41,907 nt of DNA, taken from contig PCTH01000028.1 of the NCBI GenBank assembly GCA_002771475.1, positions 1 to 41,907 on the forward strand, in the 5' to 3' direction. Of this stretch, positions 9,543-19,348 are shown one piece after another. Each line of letters starts with the position of its first letter. The first letter of the stretch is position 1. The notes beneath the pieces are model-generated. The model was not told the DNA's origin. It saw nothing but the letters and a program-made list of their open reading frames with translations, and searched no databases. The position numbers and the translations under genes are program-made. This stretch comes from Candidatus Omnitrophica bacterium CG22_combo_CG10-13_8_21_14_all_43_16 (GTDB lineage: Bacteria > Omnitrophota > Gorgyraeia > Gorgyraeales > Gorgyraeaceae).

Positions 9543-11213
9543 TTATTCTAGCACCGCTCCCTTGCTTGGAGAAGACACCATGCGGCTATATCTCGAAAGC
9601 CAGCCGCTTGTGACTCTCGGTTTAGGCGCCTTCCATCTTTTAAGGCGTTTCGCTATTTCGGCGCCTGTCAAATCCACGTCTATGCGCCTATTGTGTATAT
9701 CTATTGTAATCTCATCGTTATCCCTGACCACTGCTATAGGCCCGCCTTTACTGGCTTCGGGAGAAACATGACCTATGCACGGGCCACGCGTCCCGCCTGA
9801 AAATCTTCCGTCTGTGATAAGCGCCACGTCATTGGCAAGGCCCATCCCGACTATAGCCGAGGTAGGAGAAAGCATCTCTCTCATGCCGGGCCCGCCGCTA
9901 GGACCTTCATACCTGATCACAACCACGTCGCCTTTTTTAATCCTGCCGCTCAGTATAGCGTTCATTGACTCTTCTTCAGAATCAAATACCTTCGCCTTGC
10001 CTTTAAAAAGCATCGCCTCTTCGCTCACCGCGCCCTGTTTCACGACGCATCCTTCAGGCGCGATATTACCTTTTAATACAGCGATCCCTCCTTCTATATT
10101 ATAAGGATTATCCAGAGGCCTTATAACTTCTTCATCGCTAACCTTGCTGAGCCTCGCGATCTCTTTTATAGATAATCCGCTTACGGTGGGATTGTCATTT
10201 AATTTATCCGCCAGCCTGTTCAGAACACCAGGTATGCCGCCGCTGGATTCTAAATCCTCAAGGAAGTATTCCCCCCCGGGCCTCAGGTCAGATATCTTAG
10301 GTGTAGCCTTGCTTATTTTATCAAATATTTCAAGCGGCAGCGAAACCCCTGCCTCTTTGGCTATTGCCGTGAGATGTAAAACCGTATTTGTGGACCCGCC
10401 CAGAGCCATATCCACTGTTATCGCGTTCAAGAACGCCTTTTTATTCATAATAGAACGCGGCTTCACATTTTTCGCAACAAGCTCATTAATCCTTCTGCCG
10501 CTCTCAAAAGCTATCCTCATCTTTTTGCTGGATACTGCCAAAGATGTTGCGCATCCCACTAAGGACATGCCCATTGTCTCTGTAATGCAGCTCATCGTAT
10601 TGGCTGTAAAAAGCCCCTGGCATGAGCCAGGACCGGGACACGCGTTCATCTCAAGTGAATCCATTTCTTCCCTTGAAATCTCGCCCTTTTTGAATTTTCC
10701 CACAGCCTCAAACGTATCTCTTACAAGGTCCAGGCGCCTTCCTTTATAATTGCCTGTCAGCATAGGGCCGGCTGTGACAATAATAGCGGGTATATTCATT
10801 CTTGCGGCCGCCATGAGCATGCCCGGAGTAATCTTATCGCAATTTGTTAAAAGCACAAGACCGTCAAGCGAATACGCTCCCGCGATCGTCTCAACCATGT
10901 CAGCTATCAGTTCCCTGGAGGCAAGGGAATATCTCATGCCTGAGTGGCCCATCGCAATTCCGTCGCATATGCCCGGAATACCAAAGACAAAAGGCTTTCC
11001 TCCGCCTGCGTAAACCCCGTTTTCAATAGATCTCTCCAGCGTACGCATATGCATGTGGCCGGGTATCAGGTCCGTAAAGCTGGACGCAATACCTATAAAA
11101 GGCTTTTTCATGTCGCTATGGCACGCGCCTGTGGCGTACAAAAGCGCCCTGTTGCCTGCCTTGGAAATACCTTTTTTAATGATGTCGCTTTTCATAATAT
11201 CCTCTGGCTTCAA
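9543..11213 (-). CDS. ilvD: Dihydroxy-acid dehydratase
   Basis: [63 protein letters not shown] motifs. Confidence 0.97.
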   Translation of the reverse strand: MKPEDIMKSDIIKKGISKAGNRALLYATGACHSDMKKPFIGIASSFTDLIPGHMHMRTLERSIENGVYAGGGKPFVFGIPGICDGIAMGHSGMRYSLASRELIADMVETIAGAYSLDGLVLLTNCDKITPGMLMAAARMNIPAIIVTAGPMLTGNYKGRRLDLVRDTFEAVGKFKKGEISREEMDSLEMNACPGPGSCQGLFTANTMSCITETMGMSLVGCATSLAVSSKKMRIAFESGRRINELVAKNVKPRSIMNKKAFLNAITVDMALGGSTNTVLHLTAIAKEAGVSLPLEIFDKISKATPKISDLRPGGEYFLEDLESSGGIPGVLNRLADKLNDNPTVSGLSIKEIARLSKVSDEEVIRPLDNPYNIEGGIAVLKGNIAPEGCVVKQGAVSEEAMLFKGKAKVFDSEEESMNAILSGRIKKGDVVVIRYEGPSGGPGMREMLSPTSAIVGMGLANDVALITDGRFSGGTRGPCIGHVSPEASKGGPIAVVRDNDEITIDIHNRRIDVDLTGAEIAKRLKRWKAPKPRVTSGWLSRYSRMVSSPSKGAVLE

Positions 11214-11221
11214 GCCTTTAA

Positions 11222-12196
11222 CTACTTTATTTCTATCTTTGCGTTCTTTTTCAAATCCTCTACGGTTTTATTGACCTGGTCTCTTTTGTTTTTATTCATT
11301 AAAAAATTCTCTATATCTTTAGAGACTTCTTCGTATGTCAATGTATGCGCGGCTTTTTTATCTATCGTCTTTAGTATATGATAACCAAACTGGGTTTCAA
11401 CCACAGGGCTGATCTGGTCTTTTTCAAGGCCGAATGCGGCGTCTTCGAAAGGCTTTACCATTTCGCCTTTTCTGAAATAACCCAGGTCTCCGCCATTTTG
11501 AGCTGAACCGTCTTCGGAGTTTTCTTTAGCGAGCTTCGCAAAATCCTCGCCTGACATAAGCCTGACCCTTAACGCGTCTATTTTTTCCTTTGCCTTTTGT
11601 TTTTCTTCCGGGGTGGCTTTTTCTCCTGCCTTTATCAGTATATGGCTGGCCCTTACTTCATCAGGGACGTTCAATTTATCTTTATTGGTTTCATATTCCT
11701 GCTTTTTCTGGCCTTCTGTCACCGGGCTCATTTTCGCAAAGACATTCTTTTCCAGATAGGCATTTATATAAATGCCTTTTTTGATGTCTTCCTTCAGGGA
11801 CTTCATGTCTATGCCCCTTTCCTTTAAGACCTTCTGAAACTCCTCTTCGGAATTAAATCCTTTTTTGATATTTTCCAGCTGGGTATCGACTTCTTTATCC
11901 AGGTTCCCGAGGCCGGCTTTCTGGCTCGCCTGGTACAACAGTTCCGCTGACACAAGCTCATTGAGTATGTCTTTTTTCAAAGCATCCTTTTCTTCTTCTT
12001 TTACTGTTACGCCGAACATTTTCTGGTTTTCTATGAAATTATTGACAGCCGTATCCAGCGTTGCCGCCTTGATTCCGGCCCCGTTAACCTTTGCCGCAAA
12101 CACATCTTTTTGGGAAGCCGCATTTGAGCTGACTACGCAAAATAATACTAAAACCGCAACCGCTAGCGCCGCAAACCAAGTATTTTTGATACACAT
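11222..12196 (-). CDS. Exported parvulin-type peptidyl-prolyl isomerase (SurA/PrsA-like)
   Basis: Signal peptide, SurA_N-like helical region, and a rotamase domain [12 protein letters not shown]...[41 protein letters not shown]. Confidence 0.92.
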   Translation of the reverse strand: MCIKNTWFAALAVAVLVLFCVVSSNAASQKDVFAAKVNGAGIKAATLDTAVNNFIENQKMFGVTVKEEEKDALKKDILNELVSAELLYQASQKAGLGNLDKEVDTQLENIKKGFNSEEEFQKVLKERGIDMKSLKEDIKKGIYINAYLEKNVFAKMSPVTEGQKKQEYETNKDKLNVPDEVRASHILIKAGEKATPEEKQKAKEKIDALRVRLMSGEDFAKLAKENSEDGSAQNGGDLGYFRKGEMVKPFEDAAFGLEKDQISPVVETQFGYHILKTIDKKAAHTLTYEEVSKDIENFLMNKNKRDQVNKTVEDLKKNAKIEIK

Positions 12197-12248
12197 GACA
12201 TCTCCTTTTTTCTATGGCCGGTTTGAAGTCTATAGCCATTAGTTTTTT

Positions 12249-12277
12249 ATTATCTCATTTTAACAAATAAAATTCAA
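12249..12277 (-). promoter_or_regulatory. Candidate sigma70-like promoter upstream of the PPIase gene
   Basis: On the minus strand: TTGAAT, 17-nt spacer, GATAAT; AAAGGAG Shine-Dalgarno follows just before the start at 12196. Confidence 0.5.
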
Positions 12278-12285
12278 TAACTAAA

Positions 12286-12759
12286 TTATCTCGAAATATC
12301 CACTATCTTATATTTCAAAGCGCCCGCAGGCACCTTTATATTGACTATGTCCCCGACCTTACAGCCTAAAAGCGCCTTGCCCACAGGCGAGGAGAGAGAA
12401 ATCCTGCCTGCGGCGTAGTCAGCCTCGTCCTCTGTCACGAGCATATAATCCATTTCCTCTTTTGAATCTATATCCACTAATTTTAATTTGGCTCCAATAT
12501 ACGCCTTATCCGAGGCTATGTTTTCATTATCCAGGATCCTGGCCGTAAGAATCTTCTCTTCGAGCTCCCTGATCCTTTTTTCATTTATTGCCTGGGACTG
12601 TTTCGCGGAATCATACTCGGCGTTCTCGCTTAAATCGCCCATCTGCCTCGCTTTTTCAAGGGCATTTGCTATTTCTTTGCGTTTCACGGTTTTAAGTATT
12701 TTTAATTCCCCTTTAAGCCTGTCGCATCCGTCTCTAGTCAAAAAAGTGCCTTCAGACAT
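12286..12759 (-). CDS. greA: Transcription elongation factor GreA
   Basis: LTRDGCDRLKGELKILKTVKRKEIANALEKARQMGDLSENAEYDSAKQSQ; SSPVGKALLGCKVGD. Confidence 0.97.
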   Translation of the reverse strand: MSEGTFLTRDGCDRLKGELKILKTVKRKEIANALEKARQMGDLSENAEYDSAKQSQAINEKRIRELEEKILTARILDNENIASDKAYIGAKLKLVDIDSKEEMDYMLVTEDEADYAAGRISLSSPVGKALLGCKVGDIVNIKVPAGALKYKIVDISR

Positions 12760-12767
12760 GTCTCCTC

Positions 12768-13880
12768 CTATTTATATATTCTCGGAACCCTGCGGCCTAT
12801 ATTGCAAAGCACCTCGTAGGGTATGGTATTTATAAGCCTTGCCAGCTCTTCCGCCCTTATAATCTTATTACCCTGACTGCCTATCAAAATTACATCATCT
12901 CCGACCTTGACATTTTTTAAATGCCCTACATCTATCATGCACATGTCCATGCAGACCCTGCCTGCTATGGGGCAGCGGCTATTATTGATCAGAACCTCCG
13001 CCTTGTTTGAAAAATGCCTTGAATATCCGTCGCCGTAACCCACCGGTATCGTAGCTATTTTTGTGGGCTTTTCAGTGACATAAGTCATTCCGTAACTTAT
13101 ACTGCGGCCTTTCGGCACCAGTTTCAGATGAGTTATCTTTGTTTTTAAAGTAAGCGCGGGTTTTAAAAGTATATTTCTCATAAGGCTTTCTTTCGGGTAT
13201 ATGCCGTACATCATGAGGCCCGGCCTGACCATGTTCATGTGGCTGTCTTTAAAATCTATAAGGCCCATGCTGTTTGCCGTATGTTTTACGGGTATATCTA
13301 TGCCGTTATCCCACAGCTCTTCCATGAGACGCTTAAAATTCTTTATCTGATTGCATGTAAAAACCTTGTCTGATTCTGCGTCCGGAAAATGCGTAAAAAT
13401 GCCGTCTATAATAATATTTTTCAATTTCGCTATTTTCTTTACGAAACTCACTGCCTCTTCGTGCCAGAATCCCAGGCGTCCCATGCCTGTATCCACTTTT
13501 ATATGCACTTTTATTTTTTTATTCTTGGACAGGGCAAGCTTAGAAAGCCTCTTGGGGATATCCAGGTCCGAAACTGTCTGGATCGCATCAAATTTCAAAA
13601 CCCCTTCTATTTCTTCAGGCAGGATAGCGCCTACGACAAGTATGGGCTTTTTTATCCCGATACCGCGTAAGATAGCTGCTTCATCAAGAGACGCGACCCC
13701 GAAATAATCCACATAATCCACTATTGCCTTTGAGACTTCCTGCATACCGTGGCCATAAGCATCTGCTTTTACAACGCCCAGTATTTTCGTGTCGCTTTTC
13801 ACGATATGGCTGACTATCTCCAGATTATGGCGTATAGCGCCCAGATCTATCCCTGCTAATGTAGGACGGTAAAATCTCAT
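12768..13880 (-). CDS. alr: Alanine racemase
   Basis: ILGVVKADAYGHG PLP lysine, HIKVDTGMGRLGF, VGYGDGYSR, CMDMCMIDVG. Start taken at MRFYRPTLAGIDLGAI (13880); overlaps the tsaB stop. Confidence 0.95.
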   Translation of the reverse strand: MRFYRPTLAGIDLGAIRHNLEIVSHIVKSDTKILGVVKADAYGHGMQEVSKAIVDYVDYFGVASLDEAAILRGIGIKKPILVVGAILPEEIEGVLKFDAIQTVSDLDIPKRLSKLALSKNKKIKVHIKVDTGMGRLGFWHEEAVSFVKKIAKLKNIIIDGIFTHFPDAESDKVFTCNQIKNFKRLMEELWDNGIDIPVKHTANSMGLIDFKDSHMNMVRPGLMMYGIYPKESLMRNILLKPALTLKTKITHLKLVPKGRSISYGMTYVTEKPTKIATIPVGYGDGYSRHFSNKAEVLINNSRCPIAGRVCMDMCMIDVGHLKNVKVGDDVILIGSQGNKIIRAEELARLINTIPYEVLCNIGRRVPRIYK

Positions 13881-14554
13881 GGTTTTCTCACCTGGCAATC
13901 ATCCGGATACAGATATAAAGGCGTTAATTTATCCAGGCCTGGTTTTTTAGCCTTTTTGATCCTTGAAAAACCAAGCCTTATAATATTCCCAGCTTCCGGA
14001 TACCAGTATTTTTCCTCCAGAAATATTGCTTTTTTATCCGCGCTCAATATATTTTCCCTGTAGAGAGATACGCCGTCTCCTAAAAAAACAGGCTCTCGCT
14101 TTATCTTTTTCAAAAGCTCCGCTACAGGCAGCAGCATATAATCCGACAATCTCTTTACCCGCCCGGCCTTTCTCCTGTAAATAGCGGCGTAAACCTGCCC
14201 TCTCTTCGCGTCTATTATAGGAATGACATCCTTATTGTTTTCAACGGCATTGCAGGCAATAGCGTCTATGCTTGCCACTCCTATGCATGGTTTTCCCGTA
14301 GCTATGCCGAAACCTTTTACTGCGCTGACTCCTATCCTGAGGCCCGTAAACGAGCCCGGCCCGAGGCCTATCACAAAAGCGCCTATTTTTTTTATAGGCG
14401 TTTTGGATTTTTGCAAAAACTCTTTTAGTATAGGTGTCAGCTGGCTGGCCTGGTTTCTATCCACCAGATGAGATTCTTCTTTCATTATATCCTCATCCTC
14501 GCTGAGAGCAATGTTCAGAAATTTCGAGCTTGTATCAATCCCTAAGATCTTCAA
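13877..14554 (-). CDS. tsaB: tRNA t6A biosynthesis protein TsaB
   Basis: MKILGIDTSSKFLNIALSED; IGLGPGSFTGLRIGVSAVKGFGIATGKPCIGVASIDA. Confidence 0.95.
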   Translation of the reverse strand: MKILGIDTSSKFLNIALSEDEDIMKEESHLVDRNQASQLTPILKEFLQKSKTPIKKIGAFVIGLGPGSFTGLRIGVSAVKGFGIATGKPCIGVASIDAIACNAVENNKDVIPIIDAKRGQVYAAIYRRKAGRVKRLSDYMLLPVAELLKKIKREPVFLGDGVSLYRENILSADKKAIFLEEKYWYPEAGNIIRLGFSRIKKAKKPGLDKLTPLYLYPDDCQVRKP

Positions 14555-14960
14555 TCGCTACCTCTCTTTTATCATCGCCTTTTACCTTGAATTTCACAGA
14601 TATGTGTCTTTTGGGCAGGATGCATTTCATTTTTTCAGCCCATTCTATGACAGTGACGCCTTTTCCGTAAATATACTCTTCTATCGCAAGATTTTCTATC
14701 TCTTTAAGGGCATCCAGCCTGTACAAATCAAGATGGTACAGCGGCATTTTCCCGTCATATTCTTTTATCAGAACAAAAGTGGGGCTGTTTATGCGCCTTG
14801 GGTTTTTTACGCCCAGGCCTTTTCCAATACCTTTTGTAAAAGTAGTCTTACCGCTTCCCAGATTCCCTGAAAGCGCGACCACGTCTCCCGGCTTCAGTTT
14901 CTTCGCCAGCTTCTCGCCCGCCAGTATCGTCTCTTCCGCGCTTTTTGTTATCATATACAT
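14535..14960 (-). CDS. tsaE: tRNA t6A biosynthesis ATPase TsaE
   Basis: VVALSGNLGSGKTTFTKGIGKGLG P-loop, SPTFVLIKEYDG, LYHLDLYRLD, VIEWAEK. Longer ORF start at 15071 rejected because it overlaps thiL. Confidence 0.93.
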   Translation of the reverse strand: MYMITKSAEETILAGEKLAKKLKPGDVVALSGNLGSGKTTFTKGIGKGLGVKNPRRINSPTFVLIKEYDGKMPLYHLDLYRLDALKEIENLAIEEYIYGKGVTVIEWAEKMKCILPKRHISVKFKVKGDDKREVAIEDLRD

Positions 14961-14986
14961 TTCAACATTGTCGTTTTTCCAGTTGT

Positions 14987-15889
14987 TTAGAAATGGGCAA
15001 AGCCTGCCGGCTTTATTTTTTCCGCTTTTCCGGTTTTTCTTACAAGAAAAAAACCTTTGCGGCTGCTGCATATCCTGCCAATTTCAGAAATCTTTGTTTT
15101 AAACGGCCATATCTTTTTTAACCTGCCTGCGACCGGCCCAGGCAAAGTAAAAACGAGCTCAAAATCTTCCCCATCCCTGAGTGCTGAATTAAAATTTGAA
15201 GCGCTTTTAGAAACAGGCACTCTATTTTCGTAAATGATTGCTCCCTTATTGCTCTCTTTTAATATATGCCCAAGGTCAGCCAGAAGCCCGTCAGATACGT
15301 CTATCATTGAATTGATCTTAAAATTATTTACTAAAAATCTAGCCTCTTTAAGCCGCGGGGTAAAATTGAGATGCTTGAGCTTTATTGAGCCTCCTATATA
15401 TCCTGTAATAAATATAGCGTCGTTTTCTTTTGCCCCGCTTCTCAGGGTCAAATTTTTCTTTTCCACCTCTCCTGTAAGCGCAATATTAATAACTATTTTT
15501 CCTGAACCGACAGTGTCCCCGCCCACTAAATCTACGCCGAACATATCAGCGGCTTTTTTTATTCCTTTATACAGCCCTTCGGCATATTTTAAATCCAGTG
15601 AGCCCGGCAGGCCTACCGAGATAACGGCAAATTTAGGAACGCCTCCCATTGCCGCAATATCGCTTATATTGCAAGACATGGCTTTTTTTCCCACCAGCTC
15701 GGCTTTGTCGCTTTTATAAAAATGCTTCCCTTCCACCAGCATATCGGTAGTCAAAAGCTGATATTTATCTTTCGAATAACGAAGGACAGCTGCGTCATCG
15801 CCTATACCTTTTATAACCCGCCCGGATAATTTTACAGCCTTATTTATCCTGTCTATAAAATTAAATTCCCCTAAATCTTTTAATCTCAT
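14987..15889 (-). CDS. thiL: Thiamine-monophosphate kinase
   Basis: IKGIGDDAAVLRY, LLTTDMLVEGKHF, VGKKAMSCNISDIAAMGG, DVSDGLLADLGHI motifs. Confidence 0.94.
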   Translation of the reverse strand: MRLKDLGEFNFIDRINKAVKLSGRVIKGIGDDAAVLRYSKDKYQLLTTDMLVEGKHFYKSDKAELVGKKAMSCNISDIAAMGGVPKFAVISVGLPGSLDLKYAEGLYKGIKKAADMFGVDLVGGDTVGSGKIVINIALTGEVEKKNLTLRSGAKENDAIFITGYIGGSIKLKHLNFTPRLKEARFLVNNFKINSMIDVSDGLLADLGHILKESNKGAIIYENRVPVSKSASNFNSALRDGEDFELVFTLPGPVAGRLKKIWPFKTKISEIGRICSSRKGFFLVRKTGKAEKIKPAGFAHF

Positions 15890-16889
15890 AAATGCCTTTT
15901 TCGGTTATTATGCCTGAGATCAGGCTGTGAGGAGTAACGTCAAACGCAGGATTATAAACCTTTGCGCGGATCGGCGCAATCTGCCTTGAACCCGCGTAAA
16001 TAATCTCTTCCGCCTTTCTTTCTTCAATAGGGATATCCTCGCCTGTTTTTATAAATTTATCTATAGTAGAACTTGGGGCTGCTACATAAAAAGGAATACC
16101 GTGGTGCCTTGCAAGCACAGCGAGCCCGTATGTGCCTATCTTATTGGCGGCGTCTCCGTTAGCGGCAATCCTGTCCGAGCCGACGATGATCTTCGTAACA
16201 CCTTTATTTTTTATGACGCTCGCCGCCATATTATCGCATATAAGAGTGGCGTCAATATTATTCCGCATCAGTTCCCACATAGTAAGACGCGACCCCTGCA
16301 TAAGCGGCCTTGTCTCATCAGCATAGACCTTGAAACGTTTACCCTGTTTTTTAGCTTCGTAGATTATTGAAAGGGCTGTGCCTTGTCCGGCTGTAGCCAG
16401 TATCCCGGCATTGCAATGCGTCAATATCACGTCTCCATTTTTTATCAGTTTCGCACCGTTTTTTCCGATTGCAATGCACATATTTTTGTCTTCTTCCAGG
16501 ATTTTCAATGCCTCTTTTAAAACAAACCTCTTACACTTCGTAAGTGTACAATTTTTTACGCTTACGAAGCGTAATAAGGCGCGCTCCATTCTATCAAGTG
16601 CCCAGAATAGGTTTACCGCAGTAGGCCTGGTGACCCTGAGTTTCTGAGAGGCTTTGGCCAGATCTTTTTTAAGGCCTGCCCATGAATTTTGTTTTGAATT
16701 AACAGCGGCCAACGCGTATCCCAGGGCAACAGCCACGCCTATCAAAGGAGCGCCTCTTATCCTGAGCTTCTTTATTGCCTCGCATAATATATCTACATCC
16801 TTGCAAGCTACATACTTTAGCTTCGCGGGCAGTTCTGTCTGGTCAATAAAAACTATTTTTCCGTCTTTCCACTTGATAGGTTCTATCAT
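15861..16889 (-). CDS. mtnA: S-methyl-5-thioribose-1-phosphate isomerase
   Basis: LRIRGAPLIGVAVALGYALA, RPTAVNLFWALDRM, ILTHCNAGILATAGQGTAL, YADETRPLMQGSRLTMWEL, VGSDRIAANGDAANKIGT. Confidence 0.95.
   Translation of the reverse strand: MIEPIKWKDGKIVFIDQTELPAKLKYVACKDVDILCEAIKKLRIRGAPLIGVAVALGYALAAVNSKQNSWAGLKKDLAKASQKLRVTRPTAVNLFWALDRMERALLRFVSVKNCTLTKCKRFVLKEALKILEEDKNMCIAIGKNGAKLIKNGDVILTHCNAGILATAGQGTALSIIYEAKKQGKRFKVYADETRPLMQGSRLTMWELMRNNIDATLICDNMAASVIKNKGVTKIIVGSDRIAANGDAANKIGTYGLAVLARHHGIPFYVAAPSSTIDKFIKTGEDIPIEERKAEEIIYAGSRQIAPIRAKVYNPAFDVTPHSLISGIITEKGIYEIKRFRGI
16531..16574. repeat. Short palindromic repeat, family P, copy 2 (in frame inside mtnA)
   Basis: ttacacttcgtaagtgta (16531-16548) and tacgcttacgaagcgtaa (16557-16574) are inverted copies (16/18); encodes about LLRFVSVKNCTLTKCKR of MtnA. 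Confidence 0.85.
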
Positions 16890-17989
16890 AAACCAAACCC
16901 CTTTGCTAAAAAATTACGTTTTAATTCTACTGCCTTATGAGGACAAACCTCGTGGCAGCACATGCACTTGATACATTTTTTTAAATCTATAACCGACTTT
17001 CCGGGATTTATCGTTATAGCTGAAACAGGACAGCTGTCCCTGCATATCATGCATTTTTTGCAAAATTTTTCTTTTATGCGCGGCCCGAATTTTATAAACC
17101 CGGCCACAAATTTAGCAAAAGGCCCTAGGGCAGTTATTAACCCCGGTTTTCCCGGGATCTCAAAACCTTTTATCAAATTATCTTTTATGTTTTCCCCTGA
17201 TACTTCAATATTTTCCAGGCCTGCTTCTCCGAGCCTTCTTCCATACGCTTCCTTTGTAGTCAAGATGCCTAACGGTTCCACGCCTATTAGTCCGGCAAAA
17301 ACAGAGTCTACTGCCACGCTGTCAGTCCCGGCTATTAAAAGACCTGTATCTTTCAGCCTTCCTGAAGCAGGCCCTCCCTGATCCATGCTGACTATAGCGT
17401 CCATTAAAACCAGGCTGGGCTTTGCTATCTCAAATGTATCCACTAAAACCTTTGCGAATTCTTCAGGGCTTGGATATTTTTTATGAAGTTCGCTTTTATG
17501 AAGCCCTGCAACAGCGCCGTACATATTTTTAACCGCCCCTGTAAGGCCCATCAAGCTGTGGGTTTTCATTTTAGGAATATTTATAATCTTATCGCATTCA
17601 AAAATATATGCCGCTATCGGAATATTATTAACTACTTTTATGCCTTTCGCCTCTTTTAACTCTATGCCTTCTTCCTTTGCCAAAGCGCTCAGGCCTGCGC
17701 CTTCGTATACCGCCATGGAACTTATTGAGCCGCCGGGATTGTCGCCTATAAAAACTGTCGCGCCGCAGTCTCTGGCTAATCTAACAACAGCCCTTATCAC
17801 CTCCGGGTGTGTACATACCCCGTCTTCAGGCAGACGGGCTGAAAGCATATTAGGCTTAATAAGTACACGTTCACCTTTTTTTATAAAAGCGCTTATCCCT
17901 CCCAGAAGATCAAAAGCCTTTTTTACAGCCTGCTCAACTTCTGTCCTTTTGTAATTTTCACATTTTACAATCGCAACTCTGGTTTTCAT
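16886..17989 (-). CDS. DUF362 domain protein with C-terminal 2x[4Fe-4S] ferredoxin domain
   Basis: VLIKPNMLSARLPEDGVCTHPEVIRAVVRLARDCGATVFIGDNPGG; CKKCMICRDSCPVSAI and CIKCMCCHEVCPHKAV clusters. Confidence 0.92.
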   Translation of the reverse strand: MKTRVAIVKCENYKRTEVEQAVKKAFDLLGGISAFIKKGERVLIKPNMLSARLPEDGVCTHPEVIRAVVRLARDCGATVFIGDNPGGSISSMAVYEGAGLSALAKEEGIELKEAKGIKVVNNIPIAAYIFECDKIINIPKMKTHSLMGLTGAVKNMYGAVAGLHKSELHKKYPSPEEFAKVLVDTFEIAKPSLVLMDAIVSMDQGGPASGRLKDTGLLIAGTDSVAVDSVFAGLIGVEPLGILTTKEAYGRRLGEAGLENIEVSGENIKDNLIKGFEIPGKPGLITALGPFAKFVAGFIKFGPRIKEKFCKKCMICRDSCPVSAITINPGKSVIDLKKCIKCMCCHEVCPHKAVELKRNFLAKGFGL

Positions 17990-18039
17990 TCTATTCTCTA
18001 TGTAATACTTTCAATGTCAGATAACACTAATTGCTCTTT

Positions 18040-18281
18040 GCCAGCCCTGGCAGGTTTTGAGAAAAGCCTCGCCGATTTGAGCGGGCACGGTGCCCCGCCT
18101 CCGGGCTGGGGCCATTCGGCGCTGAAATAACTTCGCCGTAATTCCTTGCGGACTTTTGCCGAAATTTTTCTAATGCGCCTCAAACCCCAGCCCGGAGGCG
18201 GGGCAAGCGAAAATCGGCGCGGAGCGAAGGACGTCTCGCTGGGACGTCCGAGCGTCTTTTCGAAAGCCTGCCAGGGCTGGC
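18040..18281. repeat. Large structured inverted-repeat element, family S, copy A
   Basis: Outer perfect 15-bp arms gccagccctggcagg (18040-18054)/cctgccagggctggc (18267-18281); inner perfect 20-bp arms gccccgcctccgggctgggg (18092-18111)/ccccagcccggaggcggggc (18185-18204); intermediate gccgattt (18071-18078)/aaatcggc (18211-18218). Confidence 0.93.
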
Positions 18282-18322
18282 TACTATGCAAAGCGTTACC
18301 TAACTATTCAAATAATACACTT

Positions 18323-19348
18323 TTAGCCCCGGATGAGCTCCTTTATAAAAAATACAAAACCCACAATAATTGAATTGTGAATTATATGCACGGCCATGGG
18401 CGCTACAAGAGACCCTGTTGTCTCATATAAAAACGCCATCAGGATGCCCAATATTATAATCGGCGCAAAGCCCGTTACGTTTGTATGCAGCATGCTGAAT
18501 AAAGCTGCGCTTAGCAGCACTCCGGACAGCACTCCAAACCGTTTTCTTACAGCGCTGTATAAAAATCCCCTGAAAAATATTTCCTCTATTATAGGCCCCA
18601 GGATTGCAACAAATACTGTTAAAAATAAAACCACATTGCTTCTTTTTTCTTCTAAAAACATATCAAATACAGGCTGAGCAGGAAATTTATATCCTATCGC
18701 GTTTAGAAACAGCATCGATAAGATAAGGACTGCTATTAAAATAGGCAATATAAACACATAAGCGGTAATCCCGGATAAAACATTTCTATAAAAACCCGCG
18801 GATGCGATGCCCAGGCTGGACAATTTCTCCCTGTATTTTACCATGACAAAATAAAATATCGTTATCCCGGCAATCACATCTATAGAAAATGTGCCCAGTA
18901 TCATGCCCAGATTAGGGTCAATATTAAAATGAAGCGGCTTTGAAACAATGCTTGTTAACGCCCCCAGCATATAGCCTGAGAAAACCGCTATAATAGCCGC
19001 CTTTAACACGTCCGCTATGCCCCATGGTACGGATATTTTATCCGGAACTTTTTCCGGGATTATCTTTTTCCTGCCAAAAAGAAAAAAAAGATTCATCGCC
19101 ATGCCTGCCAGGAGCATAAAAATCCCTGTAAATATTCCATATTTGAAAAGAACTGCGGCAGGCTTTTCCGATTCAAAGAATAACTTTATCTTTTCTTCCG
19201 TGACGCCCATATCCTGGAATGTCATGGAAGAAACGCTTTTTTTATCAGCCGTTTTTTTTCGGCTATATCCTATATTAAGCAGATTAATGCCTAATATAAA
19301 AATCAGCATCCAGATATACATGCGTTCTCTTTTGATAAATTCTAACAT
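18323..19348 (-). CDS. CPBP-family intramembrane metalloprotease
   Basis: Multiple TM segments; EEIFFRGFLYSAVRKRFG, and SMLHTN / HIIHNS motifs of the CPBP (Abi/CAAX protease) family. Confidence 0.92.
   Translation of the reverse strand: MLEFIKRERMYIWMLIFILGINLLNIGYSRKKTADKKSVSSMTFQDMGVTEEKIKLFFESEKPAAVLFKYGIFTGIFMLLAGMAMNLFFLFGRKKIIPEKVPDKISVPWGIADVLKAAIIAVFSGYMLGALTSIVSKPLHFNIDPNLGMILGTFSIDVIAGITIFYFVMVKYREKLSSLGIASAGFYRNVLSGITAYVFILPILIAVLILSMLFLNAIGYKFPAQPVFDMFLEEKRSNVVLFLTVFVAILGPIIEEIFFRGFLYSAVRKRFGVLSGVLLSAALFSMLHTNVTGFAPIIILGILMAFLYETTGSLVAPMAVHIIHNSIIVGFVFFIKELIRG

Noticed and set aside
14535-15071. Longer tsaE ORF starting at 15071
   Set aside because: The extra N-terminus overlaps the thiL 3' end and does not resemble TsaE; start near 14954-14960 fits the family.
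17998-18291. 97-aa ORF on the minus strand across the large inverted repeat
   Set aside because: It coincides with the palindromic element, has a composition dictated by the repeat, and lacks a recognisable domain or clear Shine-Dalgarno.
18323-19348. CPBP/'Abi' family protein as an abortive-infection phage defence gene
   Set aside because: The family is mostly membrane proteases with varied roles; no defence partner genes nearby.
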